Origin: Hyphomonas sp.
GTDB lineage: Bacteria > Pseudomonadota > Alphaproteobacteria > Caulobacterales > Hyphomonadaceae
Length of the DNA: 63,474 nt
Assembly: GCA_002700305.1 (NCBI GenBank)
Contig: PACZ01000005.1
Span: 1 to 63,474 of the forward strand
Direction of reading: 5' to 3'
The notes beneath the pieces are model-generated. The model saw only the letters and a list, made by a program, of their open reading frames with translations, was not told the origin of the DNA and made no database searches. This document shows positions 9,968 through 18,925 of this stretch, in pieces. The position numbers and the translations under genes were made by a program. Each line of letters begins with the position of its first letter. The first letter of the stretch is position 1.

Positions 9968-11080
9968 ATGCTGACAGCCGGAGACGAGTATCCCATTCAC
10001 CAGACGCCGGAGCCCGTGGCCTTTTCCGGATCAGACCGGAATTTCTATGACCGGTTCTTTTTCAATGGCTATTCGGCGGACGGGTCGGTCTTCTTCGCTG
10101 CAGCCATGGGCGTCTATCCGCACCTGAACGTGATCGACGGGTCCGTGTCGGTGCTGCACGAGGGCAAGCAAAGCTCGGTCTTCTTTTCGCGCCCCCTGAA
10201 CATGGAGCGGATGGACACATTTATCGGCGGTCTTTCCGTCTCCGTGCTGGAGCCTCTGAAGCGGATCCGCCTGAAACTGGAAGAGACCGAAGGCATCGCG
10301 CTGGATGTCGAATTTACCGGCCGGGCTTTCCCGATCGAGGAGCCGCGCTTCACCCGCCGCCAGGGCCCGCGCATGCTGATGGACCTGACGCGCATGACGC
10401 AGAATGGCCGCTGGGCCGGCAAGCTGCGCATCGACGGCAAGGAGATCGAGGTCAATCCTGACAGCTGGACAGGCACGCGGGACCGGTCATGGGGCGTGCG
10501 GCCCATCGGCGCGCAGGACGCCCAGCCGCTGATCCCGCCGCTGGAACCGCAATTCTACTGGATCTGGACGCCGACCAATTTCCCGAACCTGTCCTTCTAT
10601 TTCCACGTCAATGACGACGGCGCGGGCGAGGCCTGGAACAAGCGGGCCGTGCTGGCCATGGATGGCGCTGCGCAGGGCGAGCATCTGCACCTCGACGATG
10701 CGCAGATGGACGTGACCTACGCACCGGGCACCCGCCGCATGGCAAAAGCGCGCCTCAGCATGAGGGACGGGCAGGGAAATCCGCATACGGTCGACTTTGA
10801 ACCTCTGGGCACTTTCCTGATGCGCGGCATCGGATATGGCCATGCGAAGTTCAAGCACGGCATGAGCCATGGCGACCAGCTGGTTGTCGAACGCGAGGAC
10901 ATGGACCCCAACGCGCCGTGGAACATTCCGGAAAACCTGCACATCCAGGAGATTGTGCGCGCGACGCATAACGGACCCGGCGGACAGACCTCCGAGGGCA
11001 TCGGCGCGTTCGAGCAGCTGTTCATGGGCCCGCACGCGCCGAGTGGATTCAAGTCCATGCTCGACGGTGCGGGAGAGTAG
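9968..11080 (+). CDS. CrtC/AttH-like lipocalin-fold protein, function unknown
   Basis: A 370-residue soluble protein with no signal peptide. It has a RDRSWGVRP motif near residue 173 and many beta-strand-like stretches. The R-D-x-S-W-G-x-R motif is shared by CrtC/AttH-like and related lipocalin-fold hydratase families, so membership is plausible but not certain. I chose ATG 9968 over the GTG at 9959 because GGAAGGAAG lies eight bases before it. It has a conserved-looking aromatic patch (EPQFYWIWTPTNFPNLSFYF). It faces the serine hydrolase gene convergently with a three-base gap. A role on lipids or steroids is only a guess from the acyl-CoA genes nearby. Confidence 0.6.
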   Translation: MLTAGDEYPIHQTPEPVAFSGSDRNFYDRFFFNGYSADGSVFFAAAMGVYPHLNVIDGSVSVLHEGKQSSVFFSRPLNMERMDTFIGGLSVSVLEPLKRIRLKLEETEGIALDVEFTGRAFPIEEPRFTRRQGPRMLMDLTRMTQNGRWAGKLRIDGKEIEVNPDSWTGTRDRSWGVRPIGAQDAQPLIPPLEPQFYWIWTPTNFPNLSFYFHVNDDGAGEAWNKRAVLAMDGAAQGEHLHLDDAQMDVTYAPGTRRMAKARLSMRDGQGNPHTVDFEPLGTFLMRGIGYGHAKFKHGMSHGDQLVVEREDMDPNAPWNIPENLHIQEIVRATHNGPGGQTSEGIGAFEQLFMGPHAPSGFKSMLDGAGE

Positions 11081-11083
11081 GGC

Positions 11084-12217
11084 TCAGCTCATCAGGCCCT
11101 GCAGGGCGAGCGCGGCCAGAATGCCGCCGCGCATGTCGCCGGTCAGGGTGCTCTCCATCCGGTTCATGACATAGGAGATCGTGGTCCGGCTGGCCATGTC
11201 GATCAGGACAAGCGAGCCGCCATAGCCGCCCCAGAAGCAGGAATGCTCGTTCAGCATCGGCATGGACGGGCCAGCTAGGCCATAGCCGAGTCCGAAGCGA
11301 ACGGGGAGGTCGAGGACCATGTCCGTCCCCTCGATCTGCAGCTCCAGCGCGCGGCGGCAACCGGCTTCCGACAGGAAGCGTTTGCCGTCTATCACACCGC
11401 CATTGGCGAGGATCGCCTGCACCCGGGCGACCGAACGGGCATTGCCCGTGCCGCCAGCCGCCGGAATCTCCGCCCCGCGCCAGGCCCGCGTATAGGTTTC
11501 CGTGACATCGACGACCGGATTGTTGAAGGTTGTTTTCTGGATCTCAGTCTGTGAGCGCTCCGCCAGCCCGGTCTCTGGTGGCTTCAGCTTTGCCACTCGG
11601 TGATCCTCCGAGGCCGGAAGACCGATATGGAAATCTGCGCCCAGCGGTCCGGCGAATTCGTCGCGGAACACATTGCCCACGCTGCGCCCGTCGATCCGGC
11701 GGATGACTTCGCCGACGAGATAGCCCTGCGTGACCGCGTGATAGCCGGGCGCCGTGCCGGGTTCCCAGAGCGGCGCCTGCGCGGCGAGCAGGCTCGTCGC
11801 CTTGTCCCAGTCGTACAGGTCTTCCTTCTCCATCGGGGCCGTCCAGCCGGAGAGGCCGGCCGAATGGCTCATCAGATGGCTGACCTTGATGGCGTCCTTG
11901 CCGTTCGCGGCAAATTCCGGCCAGTACTCGGCCACGGGCGCATCGAAATCGAGCTTGCCCTGATCTGCCAGCCAGAGGGCGGTCAGCGCCGTCATCGTCT
12001 TCGTCGTGGAATAGACGTTGACGATCGTGTCCTTTTCCCACGGACGGGTGCGTTCCTCATCGGCCCAGCCGCCCCAGAGATCGATGACCGTCTCGCCATC
12101 CCGGGTGACGCAGAAGGATGCCCCGATATCCGTTCCGTCGCTGAGGTTTTTTTCGAACTGTTCTCTTACGGCTGCGAACTTGTCGTCCGCTACGCCGTGC
12201 ACTTCCCCGTCAGGCAT
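11084..12217 (-). CDS. Beta-lactamase-fold serine hydrolase (EstB/class C-like)
   Basis: Serine hydrolase of the beta-lactamase/transpeptidase-like superfamily, 377 residues, most similar in layout to EstB-type esterases. The active-site S-x-x-K is STTK (S70, K73), followed by ALWLADQGKLDFDAPVAEYW and the HLMSHSAGLSGW block. The second motif Tyr is in GYHAVTQGYLVGEVIRR. There is no signal peptide, which favours a cytoplasmic esterase over a resistance enzyme. The start at 12217 is preceded by GGAGGAATGC; the longer open frame upstream has no such site and looks non-coding. Confidence 0.88.
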   Translation of the reverse strand: MPDGEVHGVADDKFAAVREQFEKNLSDGTDIGASFCVTRDGETVIDLWGGWADEERTRPWEKDTIVNVYSTTKTMTALTALWLADQGKLDFDAPVAEYWPEFAANGKDAIKVSHLMSHSAGLSGWTAPMEKEDLYDWDKATSLLAAQAPLWEPGTAPGYHAVTQGYLVGEVIRRIDGRSVGNVFRDEFAGPLGADFHIGLPASEDHRVAKLKPPETGLAERSQTEIQKTTFNNPVVDVTETYTRAWRGAEIPAAGGTGNARSVARVQAILANGGVIDGKRFLSEAGCRRALELQIEGTDMVLDLPVRFGLGYGLAGPSMPMLNEHSCFWGGYGGSLVLIDMASRTTISYVMNRMESTLTGDMRGGILAALALQGLMS

Positions 12218-12287
12218 GCATTCCTCCCTGTATTCCCGGGAGGGTAGCCGCGCGGGCGCCTGACGGCAATCGAATGATCGGCCGGCC

Positions 12288-12956
12288 TCAGCGTTTTCCG
12301 GAAAGGCCGTAGAGGAACATGTCGACGGCCCGGTCGACGCTGGTGCGGACATCGGCGTTCGAGGGGCGCACATTCGAGTTCAGCAGGGCCCGGCTCTGCA
12401 GAGGGGAACGCACCATGTCGAGGAAGAGCGAGCCCAGTGTCTCAAACTGGTCTGATTGCGGGATCTCGCCCGCATCGGCCCGGTCCTGCAGATAGGCCGC
12501 GAGCCCGGCGCGCACCTTGTTCGGCCCGAGCTTCATGAAGGTCTCCGCGATGTCGGGGTACTTCTTCGCCATGCCGACGATCAGCCGGTAAAGCTCCAGC
12601 GAGTCAGGCTCGACCAGCTTGCCGGCAAACTGCTCGCCGATGCGGCGCAATCCTTCCTCGACCGGCGTGTGCGCCTGCAGTTCGACTTCCAAAGTCGCGG
12701 TGATGGCCTTCATCCGCGTCTCCAACATGGCAAGGAAGATGCCTTCCTTGTCCCCGAACTGGGCATAGAGCGTGGCCAGGGAGCCGCCCGCCCGCCGGAC
12801 GATTTCTGACATATTGGCCGCTTCAAAGCCTTGTTCCAGAAAGACTTTCTGGGCCGCTTCGAGAAAGGCGGCGCGCCGGATGTCTGCGCGGGATGTGCCA
12901 TCCTGTGCCCGGGAGGCGGTCGTGGTGGCGGAAGAAGGCTTGTTTGTTCGGTTCAT
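12288..12956 (-). CDS. TetR family transcriptional repressor
   Basis: The 222 residues start with a basic tail, then a classic TetR helix-turn-helix (AAQKVFLEQGFEAANMSEIV, then GSLATLYAQFGDKEGIF) at about residues 30-75. The C-terminal helical ligand-binding domain is of the AcrR-like C-terminal type. It is divergent from the efflux genes across a 105-bp gap holding a symmetrical multi-site operator. The simplest model is repression of the pump and of itself, relieved by a pump substrate. Confidence 0.93.
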   Translation of the reverse strand: MNRTNKPSSATTTASRAQDGTSRADIRRAAFLEAAQKVFLEQGFEAANMSEIVRRAGGSLATLYAQFGDKEGIFLAMLETRMKAITATLEVELQAHTPVEEGLRRIGEQFAGKLVEPDSLELYRLIVGMAKKYPDIAETFMKLGPNKVRAGLAAYLQDRADAGEIPQSDQFETLGSLFLDMVRSPLQSRALLNSNVRPSNADVRTSVDRAVDMFLYGLSGKR

Positions 12957-12969
12957 GGCTTGATTTTGG

Positions 12970-13011
12970 TGTAACGCGGATTACATTGCAAGCGATGTAA
13001 CCGTAATTACA
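12970..13011. promoter_or_regulatory. Four-half-site TetR operator region
   Basis: Four TGTAA/TTACA half-sites alternate in orientation at 12970-12974, 12981-12985, 12996-13000 and 13007-13011, with spacers of 6, 10 and 6 bases. The arrangement is symmetrical about its centre. The middle pair extends to TTACATTGC/GCGATGTAA. It lies between the tetR and hlyD-like starts and would cover both promoters. Confidence 0.75.
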
Positions 13012-13061
13012 CACTTTGGAGCTAACACCGGGCTCCAGACCAGACACCACGGAATTCCCCC

Positions 13062-14360
13062 ATGGCCCTACAGCCCCTCCAGCGCGACTCCTCCCAACCC
13101 GCTGCCGTTCCTGCCCCGGCGACCGCCCCCAACCTGGCCGAAGCCCCGGCCCGCAAGCCTGCCAATGATGCGCCCCCTGCGCAGGACCCGGCCCCGGAAG
13201 GGCAGGGCCAGGATCAGGGACTGGTTGAGCGCTTCAAGGCCGATCCGCGAAAATACATCCTGTCGGGCGCAGGCCTGCTGCTGGCCCTCTTCGTCGGGTA
13301 TCAGGGCATCCACTGGCTGGTTGCCGGCCGCTACGAGATCACCACCGACAATGCCTATATCCGCGCAGACATCGCCACGATTGCGCCAAAGGTGCAGGGC
13401 TATGTTGAACAGGTGCACGTCACGGACAACCAGGCCGTGAAAGCCGGAGATCTTCTGGTGACACTGGAAGTGGCCGACTATGCCACCCGCGTTTCGGAGG
13501 CCGCCGCAGCGCTGCAGCAATCCATCGCTGCGCAGGCTCAGGCCCGTGCGGGCGTTGCTGCAGCTGAAGCCAATGTCGAGACCGCCACCGCCCAGATCGC
13601 GGCGCAGCGGGACCGTCTGGCCCAGGCGAAAGCCAGCACCGCTGCCGCACAGGCTGACGCAACCCTCGCCGCGAATGATCTTGAGCGGTATACGGAGCTT
13701 ACCGAAAAAGGGCATTATCCCAAAGCCAGCCTTGATGCCGCCGCCACCAAGGCGCAGTCCGCCCGGGCCTCGCTCGACCAGTCGAAAGCCGGGATCACCA
13801 CGGCGCAGAGCGAGCTGAACGTCGCCGAGGCAAACTATCACCGCGCACAGGAAGACCTCGCCTCGGCCAAGGCCGCAGTTGCCGGCGCTGATGCGCAGGT
13901 CGAAGCCGCCCGCGCACGGGTCGAGGCTGCCAAGCTCGATGCAACGCGCACGGAGCTTCGCGCGCCGTTCGACGGTGTCGTCGCCAACCGCGTCGTCGCC
14001 GAAGGCCAGCTGCTGAGTCCCGGCCAGCAGACCATGTCGATTGTGCCGGTATCGCAGGCCTATATCGTCGCCAATTTCAAGGAAACCCAGGTCGAGCGCA
14101 TGCGGACCGGGCAGGAAGTGGACATTCATGTCGACGCCTATCCAGACCTGAAAGTGACAGGCACGCTGGATTCCATCGCGCCGGCCACGGGCGGTCAGTT
14201 CAGCCTGATCCCGATGGATACGGCGACCGGCAATTTCACCAAGATCGTGCAGCGTGTGCCGGTGCGGGTGAAGCTTTCCGATGAAGCCCTGGCCACCGGC
14301 CTGATGCGTCCGGGTCTCTCGGTCGAGGCAACAGTGATCGCGAAAGGGGTGGACGGCTAA
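13062..14360 (+). CDS. HlyD/EmrA-type membrane fusion protein
   Basis: Periplasmic adaptor of a tripartite efflux pump. It has a Pro/Ala-rich cytoplasmic N-terminus of about 65 residues, a single membrane anchor near 70-92 (YILSGAGLLLALFVGYQGIH), then TTDNAYIRADIATIAPKVQG, the EmrA-family lipoyl/beta-barrel entry block. A long Ala-rich coiled coil follows at about 145-290. The second lipoyl half TRTELRAPFDGVVANRVVAE and the barrel block NFKETQVERMRTGQEVDIHV complete it. The 432 residues are slightly longer than EmrA because of the N-terminal extension. It is 28 bases before the MFS pump gene. Confidence 0.93.
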   Translation: MALQPLQRDSSQPAAVPAPATAPNLAEAPARKPANDAPPAQDPAPEGQGQDQGLVERFKADPRKYILSGAGLLLALFVGYQGIHWLVAGRYEITTDNAYIRADIATIAPKVQGYVEQVHVTDNQAVKAGDLLVTLEVADYATRVSEAAAALQQSIAAQAQARAGVAAAEANVETATAQIAAQRDRLAQAKASTAAAQADATLAANDLERYTELTEKGHYPKASLDAAATKAQSARASLDQSKAGITTAQSELNVAEANYHRAQEDLASAKAAVAGADAQVEAARARVEAAKLDATRTELRAPFDGVVANRVVAEGQLLSPGQQTMSIVPVSQAYIVANFKETQVERMRTGQEVDIHVDAYPDLKVTGTLDSIAPATGGQFSLIPMDTATGNFTKIVQRVPVRVKLSDEALATGLMRPGLSVEATVIAKGVDG

Positions 14361-14388
14361 GCCGCCCAGCGCCCTCGCGAGGTCGGCC

Positions 14389-15948
14389 ATGGTCAACGCA
14401 ATCCGCCAGAAAGCTTCTTCAGAGCTTGCCCTCAACATCGGCTTCTTTGCCATGGTGATCGGCATGTTCATGGCAATTCTGGATATCCAGATCGTTGCCA
14501 GCTCCATCTCGGAGATTCAGGCAGGCGTATCGGCCAGCCAGGAAGAGATCGCCTGGATCCAGACCGGCTACCTCGTGGCCGAAGTCGTCGGCATTCCCTT
14601 GTCGGGCTTTCTCAACCGGGCCTTTGGCATCCGCAAACTGTTCATCATGTCCGCGGTCGGATTTGTCAGCTCAAGCATTCTGTGCGCGCTGTCATGGGAC
14701 CTCGACTCGCTGATCTTCTTCCGTGTGATCCAGGGCTTCTCGGGCGCGGCCATGGTGCCGACCACGATGGCGGCGAGCTTCACGCTGTTCCCGGCAGGCC
14801 GGTCGATGACGCAACAGGTGATGATCGGGATGGTGGCGACGCTTGCCCCATCCATCGGTCCGACGCTTGGCGGTTGGATTACCCAGCACATGTCCTGGCA
14901 CTGGCTTTTCCTGGTGAACATCGTGCCCGGCATCGCCGCGATCACGCTCGTCTTCCTGTTCATCCCGAAACAGAAAGGGGAGAGCGCGCTGCTGCGCCGG
15001 CTGGATGTCACGGCCCTCGTTTCCATGGCGCTCTTCCTCGGCCTGTTCGAATGGATCATCGACGAAGGGCCGGGCGACAGCTGGTTCCAGAGCTCGGCCA
15101 TCGTGAAGGCTTCCATCGTCTGCGCGATTGCGGCGGTGATTTTCTTCCGCCGCGCGCTGACCTCACCGGTGCCACTTGTGGACCTGCGTGTGTTCAAGGA
15201 CCGGAACTTTGCGTCTGGCGCACTGATCGCTTCGGTAATGGGCTTTGGCCTCTACGGGTCCGTCTTCCTCTTGCCGCTCTATCTGGGTCAGGTGCGGGGC
15301 TATTCCTCCCTCCAGATCGGCGAGATCATGAGCGTCGCAGGCTTTGCCATGTTCATCGGGGGGCCGATTTCCGGCGCCATGACCAAACGTTACGACCCGC
15401 GCCTTGTCGTGGCCGTCGGCCTCGTGCTGGCTGCGATAGGCACCTGGCTGAACGGTCACCTGACGGCGGAATCCGGTTTCAGGGAATTGTTCTGGCCGCA
15501 GGCTCTGCGCGGGGCGGGCCTGATCCTGACCATGGTGCCGACGACCAATCTTGCCCTCGGTACGCTGCCGCCAGAGCGGGTGGCCAATGCTTCGGGCCTG
15601 TTCACGGTCTGTCGGAATCTCGGCGGCGCGATCGGCATTGCCGTCCTCACGACGATGATGATCAGCTTCAATCAGATGCACCAGCAGCAGATCGCCAACG
15701 GCCTGTCCCTGGCGCGGCCGGAAGTGCAGTCCTTCCTGTCCAGCATGACAGCGCGGATGCAGGCAGCCGGTGTTCCGGACCCTGAAGGATCGGCGCTCGC
15801 ACAGCTGGTCTACCGGACAAAGCTAGAAGCGGCGGTGATGACCTACAACAATCTGTTCCTGACCATGTCGATGTCGTTCGCCCTGGTCCTGCTGGTCGTG
15901 ATCATGCTGGACAAGCCGAAAGCGGTTGCACCGGCGGCGGCGCACTGA
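14389..15948 (+). CDS. DHA2 family MFS drug exporter, EmrB-like
   Basis: Inner-membrane proton-driven multidrug exporter, 519 residues, with fourteen predicted helices as in the DHA2/EmrB family. The start of TM1 and motif D1 are seen in MAILDIQIVASSISEIQAG, with EEIAWIQTGYLVAEVVGIPL following. The motif C region is LAPSIGPTLGGWITQHMSW. With the adjacent fusion protein and an outer-membrane channel from elsewhere it would form a complete pump. Expression is probably set by the divergent TetR. Confidence 0.93.
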   Translation: MVNAIRQKASSELALNIGFFAMVIGMFMAILDIQIVASSISEIQAGVSASQEEIAWIQTGYLVAEVVGIPLSGFLNRAFGIRKLFIMSAVGFVSSSILCALSWDLDSLIFFRVIQGFSGAAMVPTTMAASFTLFPAGRSMTQQVMIGMVATLAPSIGPTLGGWITQHMSWHWLFLVNIVPGIAAITLVFLFIPKQKGESALLRRLDVTALVSMALFLGLFEWIIDEGPGDSWFQSSAIVKASIVCAIAAVIFFRRALTSPVPLVDLRVFKDRNFASGALIASVMGFGLYGSVFLLPLYLGQVRGYSSLQIGEIMSVAGFAMFIGGPISGAMTKRYDPRLVVAVGLVLAAIGTWLNGHLTAESGFRELFWPQALRGAGLILTMVPTTNLALGTLPPERVANASGLFTVCRNLGGAIGIAVLTTMMISFNQMHQQQIANGLSLARPEVQSFLSSMTARMQAAGVPDPEGSALAQLVYRTKLEAAVMTYNNLFLTMSMSFALVLLVVIMLDKPKAVAPAAAH

Positions 15949-15956
15949 GCCGGGGG

Positions 15957-16940
15957 TCAGCCCCAGAGTTCGGGACCAGGCGGGGCCACCACGCCATCGG
16001 CATAGGCAAGGCCATGCGCCACATCTTCTGACAGCCAGAGCGGCCCATCGACATCCGCGATGTCCGCCAGCCCCGCGAGCAGGACGGCCGGCGCCATCGA
16101 GATCGATCCGGCCACCATGCAGCCCACCATGATGCCGAGCCCGGTCGCGCGGGCCTCGCGGGCCATGGCGAGCGCTTCGGTCAGGCCGCCCGTCTTGTCG
16201 AGCTTGATGTTCACCGCGTCATAGCGGCGGGCAAGGTCCTGCAGTTCGATGCGGGTATGGGCGCTTTCGTCCGCACAGATCGCAACCGGGCCGGGGCGCT
16301 GGAGCAGGGCGTCGTCGGCCCCGGCAGGGAAGGGCTGCTCGATCAGCACAACGCCGAGGTTCGCGGCGGCTTTGGAAATTGCGGGTAGCTGGTCGGCGCT
16401 GAGGCCTTCATTCGCATCCACGATCAGGCGCGCGTCCGGCCGGGCCGTGTGCACGGCTTCGATCCGCGCAAGGTCGTCCATGCCGCCGAGCTTCAGTTTG
16501 AGGAGCCGGCCTTGCGTCGCCTTCGCGGCAGCCCCCATGGCCTCTGGCGTGTCGAGGCTGACGGTGACGGCAGTTTCGACCGGTCTCGGCTCCGGCAGGC
16601 CGGCGAGCTTCCAGACTGGCGTTCCGGTGCGTTTCGCTTCAAGGTCCCACATTGCGCAATCCACGGCGCACCGGGCTGCGCCTGCGGGCATCAGGGATTG
16701 CAGGTCGCCGCGGGTGAGGCCGGACTCGATGGCGCTGCGGGCGGCGTCGATCGCGGCGGTGACGCTGCCTACGGTTTCGCCATAGCGGGCATAGGGGACA
16801 CATTCGCCGCGGCCGGTGGCGCCGTTTTCGGAAAGCGTGACGCGAAGGGTCTCCGCGCTGGTCTTGGCGCCGCGCGAAATGGTAAACGCGGTCTTCAGGG
16901 GTGAGGAAATCGCTGAAATTTCAAGGTTTCGATTGCTCAT
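15957..16940 (-). CDS. L-Ala-D/L-Glu-type dipeptide epimerase
   Basis: Enolase-superfamily enzyme, about 327 residues from the chosen start (MSNRNLEISAIS). The KxK acid/base motif is in RLLKLKLGG, and the metal ligands lie in LIVDANEG, VVLIEQPF and ICADESAH. The second catalytic Lys is in INIKLDKTGG. The pattern with a DGPLWLSEDVAHGLAY C-terminus fits dipeptide epimerases of peptidoglycan recycling (YcjG-like). Exact dipeptide specificity cannot be read. The ATG at 16940 has AGGACAGG before it; the 18-codon longer frame lacks this. Confidence 0.87.
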   Translation of the reverse strand: MSNRNLEISAISSPLKTAFTISRGAKTSAETLRVTLSENGATGRGECVPYARYGETVGSVTAAIDAARSAIESGLTRGDLQSLMPAGAARCAVDCAMWDLEAKRTGTPVWKLAGLPEPRPVETAVTVSLDTPEAMGAAAKATQGRLLKLKLGGMDDLARIEAVHTARPDARLIVDANEGLSADQLPAISKAAANLGVVLIEQPFPAGADDALLQRPGPVAICADESAHTRIELQDLARRYDAVNIKLDKTGGLTEALAMAREARATGLGIMVGCMVAGSISMAPAVLLAGLADIADVDGPLWLSEDVAHGLAYADGVVAPPGPELWG

Positions 16941-17025
16941 GGCCTGTCCTGAACGATAAAATTTCACCGATCGCGCTTCGCTGTCCTTAAGCATGTTTTG
17001 CTAGTGTTGGAAGGCTAGTTGCCAG

Positions 17026-18147
17026 ATGTCAGTTACGACAGCCCCCGGTTTCGCGCTCGAAGAGAGCGGCGAAAAAGCGACCCTCCGCCTGACGGGGGAC
17101 TGGACCGTCATGACCATTCACCTGCTGGATGATGACCTGGCCGGACTAAAGCATGACCATGCCGTGCTTGTGGATGTCTCAGGCCTGACCCGGATCGACA
17201 CCGCCGGAGCCTTCCTGATCGACCGCACGCTGCGCGCCGCGCCGGAAGGATCGGCCCTCTCCGGCACGAATGATGTCGCCCGGAAGCTGATCGAGCAGGT
17301 CCACGCCGTATCCGATCCGGCCCCGCCGGCGAAAGTGGTGGATCATGGTTTTGTCGCCCTGCTGGAGCGCACGGGCCGCGGCTTTGTCGGCGTCATGTCG
17401 GAAATCTACAAGACGCTGGCCTTCCTCGGCGAAACGATTGTCACCACGCTGCGTCTCGTGATGCAGCCCTGGAAACTGCGCTGGACCTCGATCGTCGCGG
17501 TGATGGAAGAGGCAGGCCTCGACGCGATGCAGATCATCGCCTTCCTGTCTTTCTTCGTGGGCATGGTGGTCGCCTATATCGGCGCGACGACGCTCCGGGA
17601 ATTTGACCTCGAAATCTACACGGTCGAACTGATCGGCTATTCCATGCTGCGTGAGTTCGGCGTCGTGCTGACCGGCATCGTGCTGGCGGGGCGGACGAAC
17701 TCTTCCTTCACGGCGCAGATCGGCACGATGAAGATGCGTCAGGAAATCGACGCCATGCAGACGCTTGGCCTGAAGCCGATGGACATCCTCGTCGCGCCGC
17801 GCATCCTCGCGCTGCTCCTGATGACCCCGGCGCTGACCTTCGTGGCGACGCTGGCCGGCATAGCAGGTGGTGTGGTTGTCGGCTGGTCCTCGCTGGACAT
17901 CAATCCCGGCGTCTTCCTTGACCGCCTGCGCAATTCGGTTCCGCTGGAACATTTCTGGGTCGGCCTCTCCAAGGCACCGGTTTTCGGCTTTGTTGTGACA
18001 CTGATTGCCTGCCGTCAGGGGCTGAATGTTGGCGGCAGCGTCCAGTCGCTCGGCAATGCGACCACCACGTCTGTCGTGCAGGGTCTGTTCGCGGTCATCG
18101 TGCTCGATGCGATCTTTGCCATCCTCTATATGGAGCTTGGCATATGA
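17026..18147 (+). CDS. mlaE: MlaE-type lipid ABC permease with N-terminal STAS domain
   Basis: Inner-membrane permease of an MCE/Mla phospholipid transport system. Residues 1-95 form a STAS domain (VLVDVSGLTRIDTAGAFLID) fused to the permease, whereas in E. coli the STAS protein MlaB is separate. The permease part has the MlaE family blocks FLSFFVGMVVAYIGATTLR, LTGIVLAGRTNSSFTAQIGT and MKMRQEIDAMQTLGLKPMDI. The 373 residues match STAS-fused alphaproteobacterial MlaE. It opens a four-gene operon and overlaps the ATPase gene by four bases. Confidence 0.94.
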   Translation: MSVTTAPGFALEESGEKATLRLTGDWTVMTIHLLDDDLAGLKHDHAVLVDVSGLTRIDTAGAFLIDRTLRAAPEGSALSGTNDVARKLIEQVHAVSDPAPPAKVVDHGFVALLERTGRGFVGVMSEIYKTLAFLGETIVTTLRLVMQPWKLRWTSIVAVMEEAGLDAMQIIAFLSFFVGMVVAYIGATTLREFDLEIYTVELIGYSMLREFGVVLTGIVLAGRTNSSFTAQIGTMKMRQEIDAMQTLGLKPMDILVAPRILALLLMTPALTFVATLAGIAGGVVVGWSSLDINPGVFLDRLRNSVPLEHFWVGLSKAPVFGFVVTLIACRQGLNVGGSVQSLGNATTTSVVQGLFAVIVLDAIFAILYMELGI

Positions 18148-18908
18148 CGGACGACATCATCATCCGCATCCGCGACCTGAAGACCGCTTATGGAACCCAT
18201 GTCGTACATGAGCATCTGGACCTCGACATCCGCCGCGGCGAGATCATCGGCGTGATTGGGCCGTCCGGCTGCGGCAAGTCCGTCCTGCTGCGGGCCATTA
18301 CCGGCCTCAAGGAATTTGCTGAAGGCAGCATCGAAGTCTTCGGCCAGCGGCTGGAAGACCTCGACGAGGAACAACGCGCCGATGTGGAACAGCGCTGGGG
18401 CGTAATGTTCCAGGACGGCGCCCTGTTCTCGAACCTGACCGTGCGGGAGAATGTGGAAGTTCCGATAAAGGAACACACGCAGATCGCACCGGACCTGCGC
18501 CACCAACTGGCCGACATGAAGATCCGTATGGCAGGCCTCAGTGCCGAGGCGAGCCCGAAATTCCCCTCAGACCTTTCGGGCGGCATGCGTAAGCGGGCCG
18601 CGCTGGCCCGCGCGCTGGCGCTCGATCCGGAACTCCTGTTCCTTGACGAGCCGACGGCAGGCCTTGACCCGATTACCGCAGAAAAATTCGATGCCCTGAT
18701 CCGCAGCCTGCAAAAGGCGCTGGGCCTCACCGTCTTCCTTGTCACGCATGATGTGGATACGCTGCATGCGACCTGCGACCGGATCGCCGTGCTGGGAGAA
18801 AAACACGTGCTGGCAGTCGGCACGATCGAAGAATTGCGTGCGTTCGATCATCCGTGGGTGCAGGAATATTTCTGCGGCCCGCGCGGACGCGCGGCAACGG
18901 GACACTAG
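18144..18908 (+). CDS. mlaF: MlaF-type ABC transporter ATPase
   Basis: ATP-binding subunit of the lipid transporter, 254 residues. Walker A is GPSGCGKSVLLRA (about residues 39-51), the Q-loop is in MFQDGALFSNLTVRENVEVP, the ABC signature is LSGGMRKRAALARALA, Walker B is ELLFLDEPTAGLDPIT and the switch His is in VFLVTHDVDTLHATC. The RKRAALARA form is typical of MlaF rather than of generic importers. It overlaps mlaE and lies 17 bases before mlaD. Confidence 0.95.
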   Translation: MTDDIIIRIRDLKTAYGTHVVHEHLDLDIRRGEIIGVIGPSGCGKSVLLRAITGLKEFAEGSIEVFGQRLEDLDEEQRADVEQRWGVMFQDGALFSNLTVRENVEVPIKEHTQIAPDLRHQLADMKIRMAGLSAEASPKFPSDLSGGMRKRAALARALALDPELLFLDEPTAGLDPITAEKFDALIRSLQKALGLTVFLVTHDVDTLHATCDRIAVLGEKHVLAVGTIEELRAFDHPWVQEYFCGPRGRAATGH

Positions 18909-18925
18909 AAAGGGGGCCCGGACCG

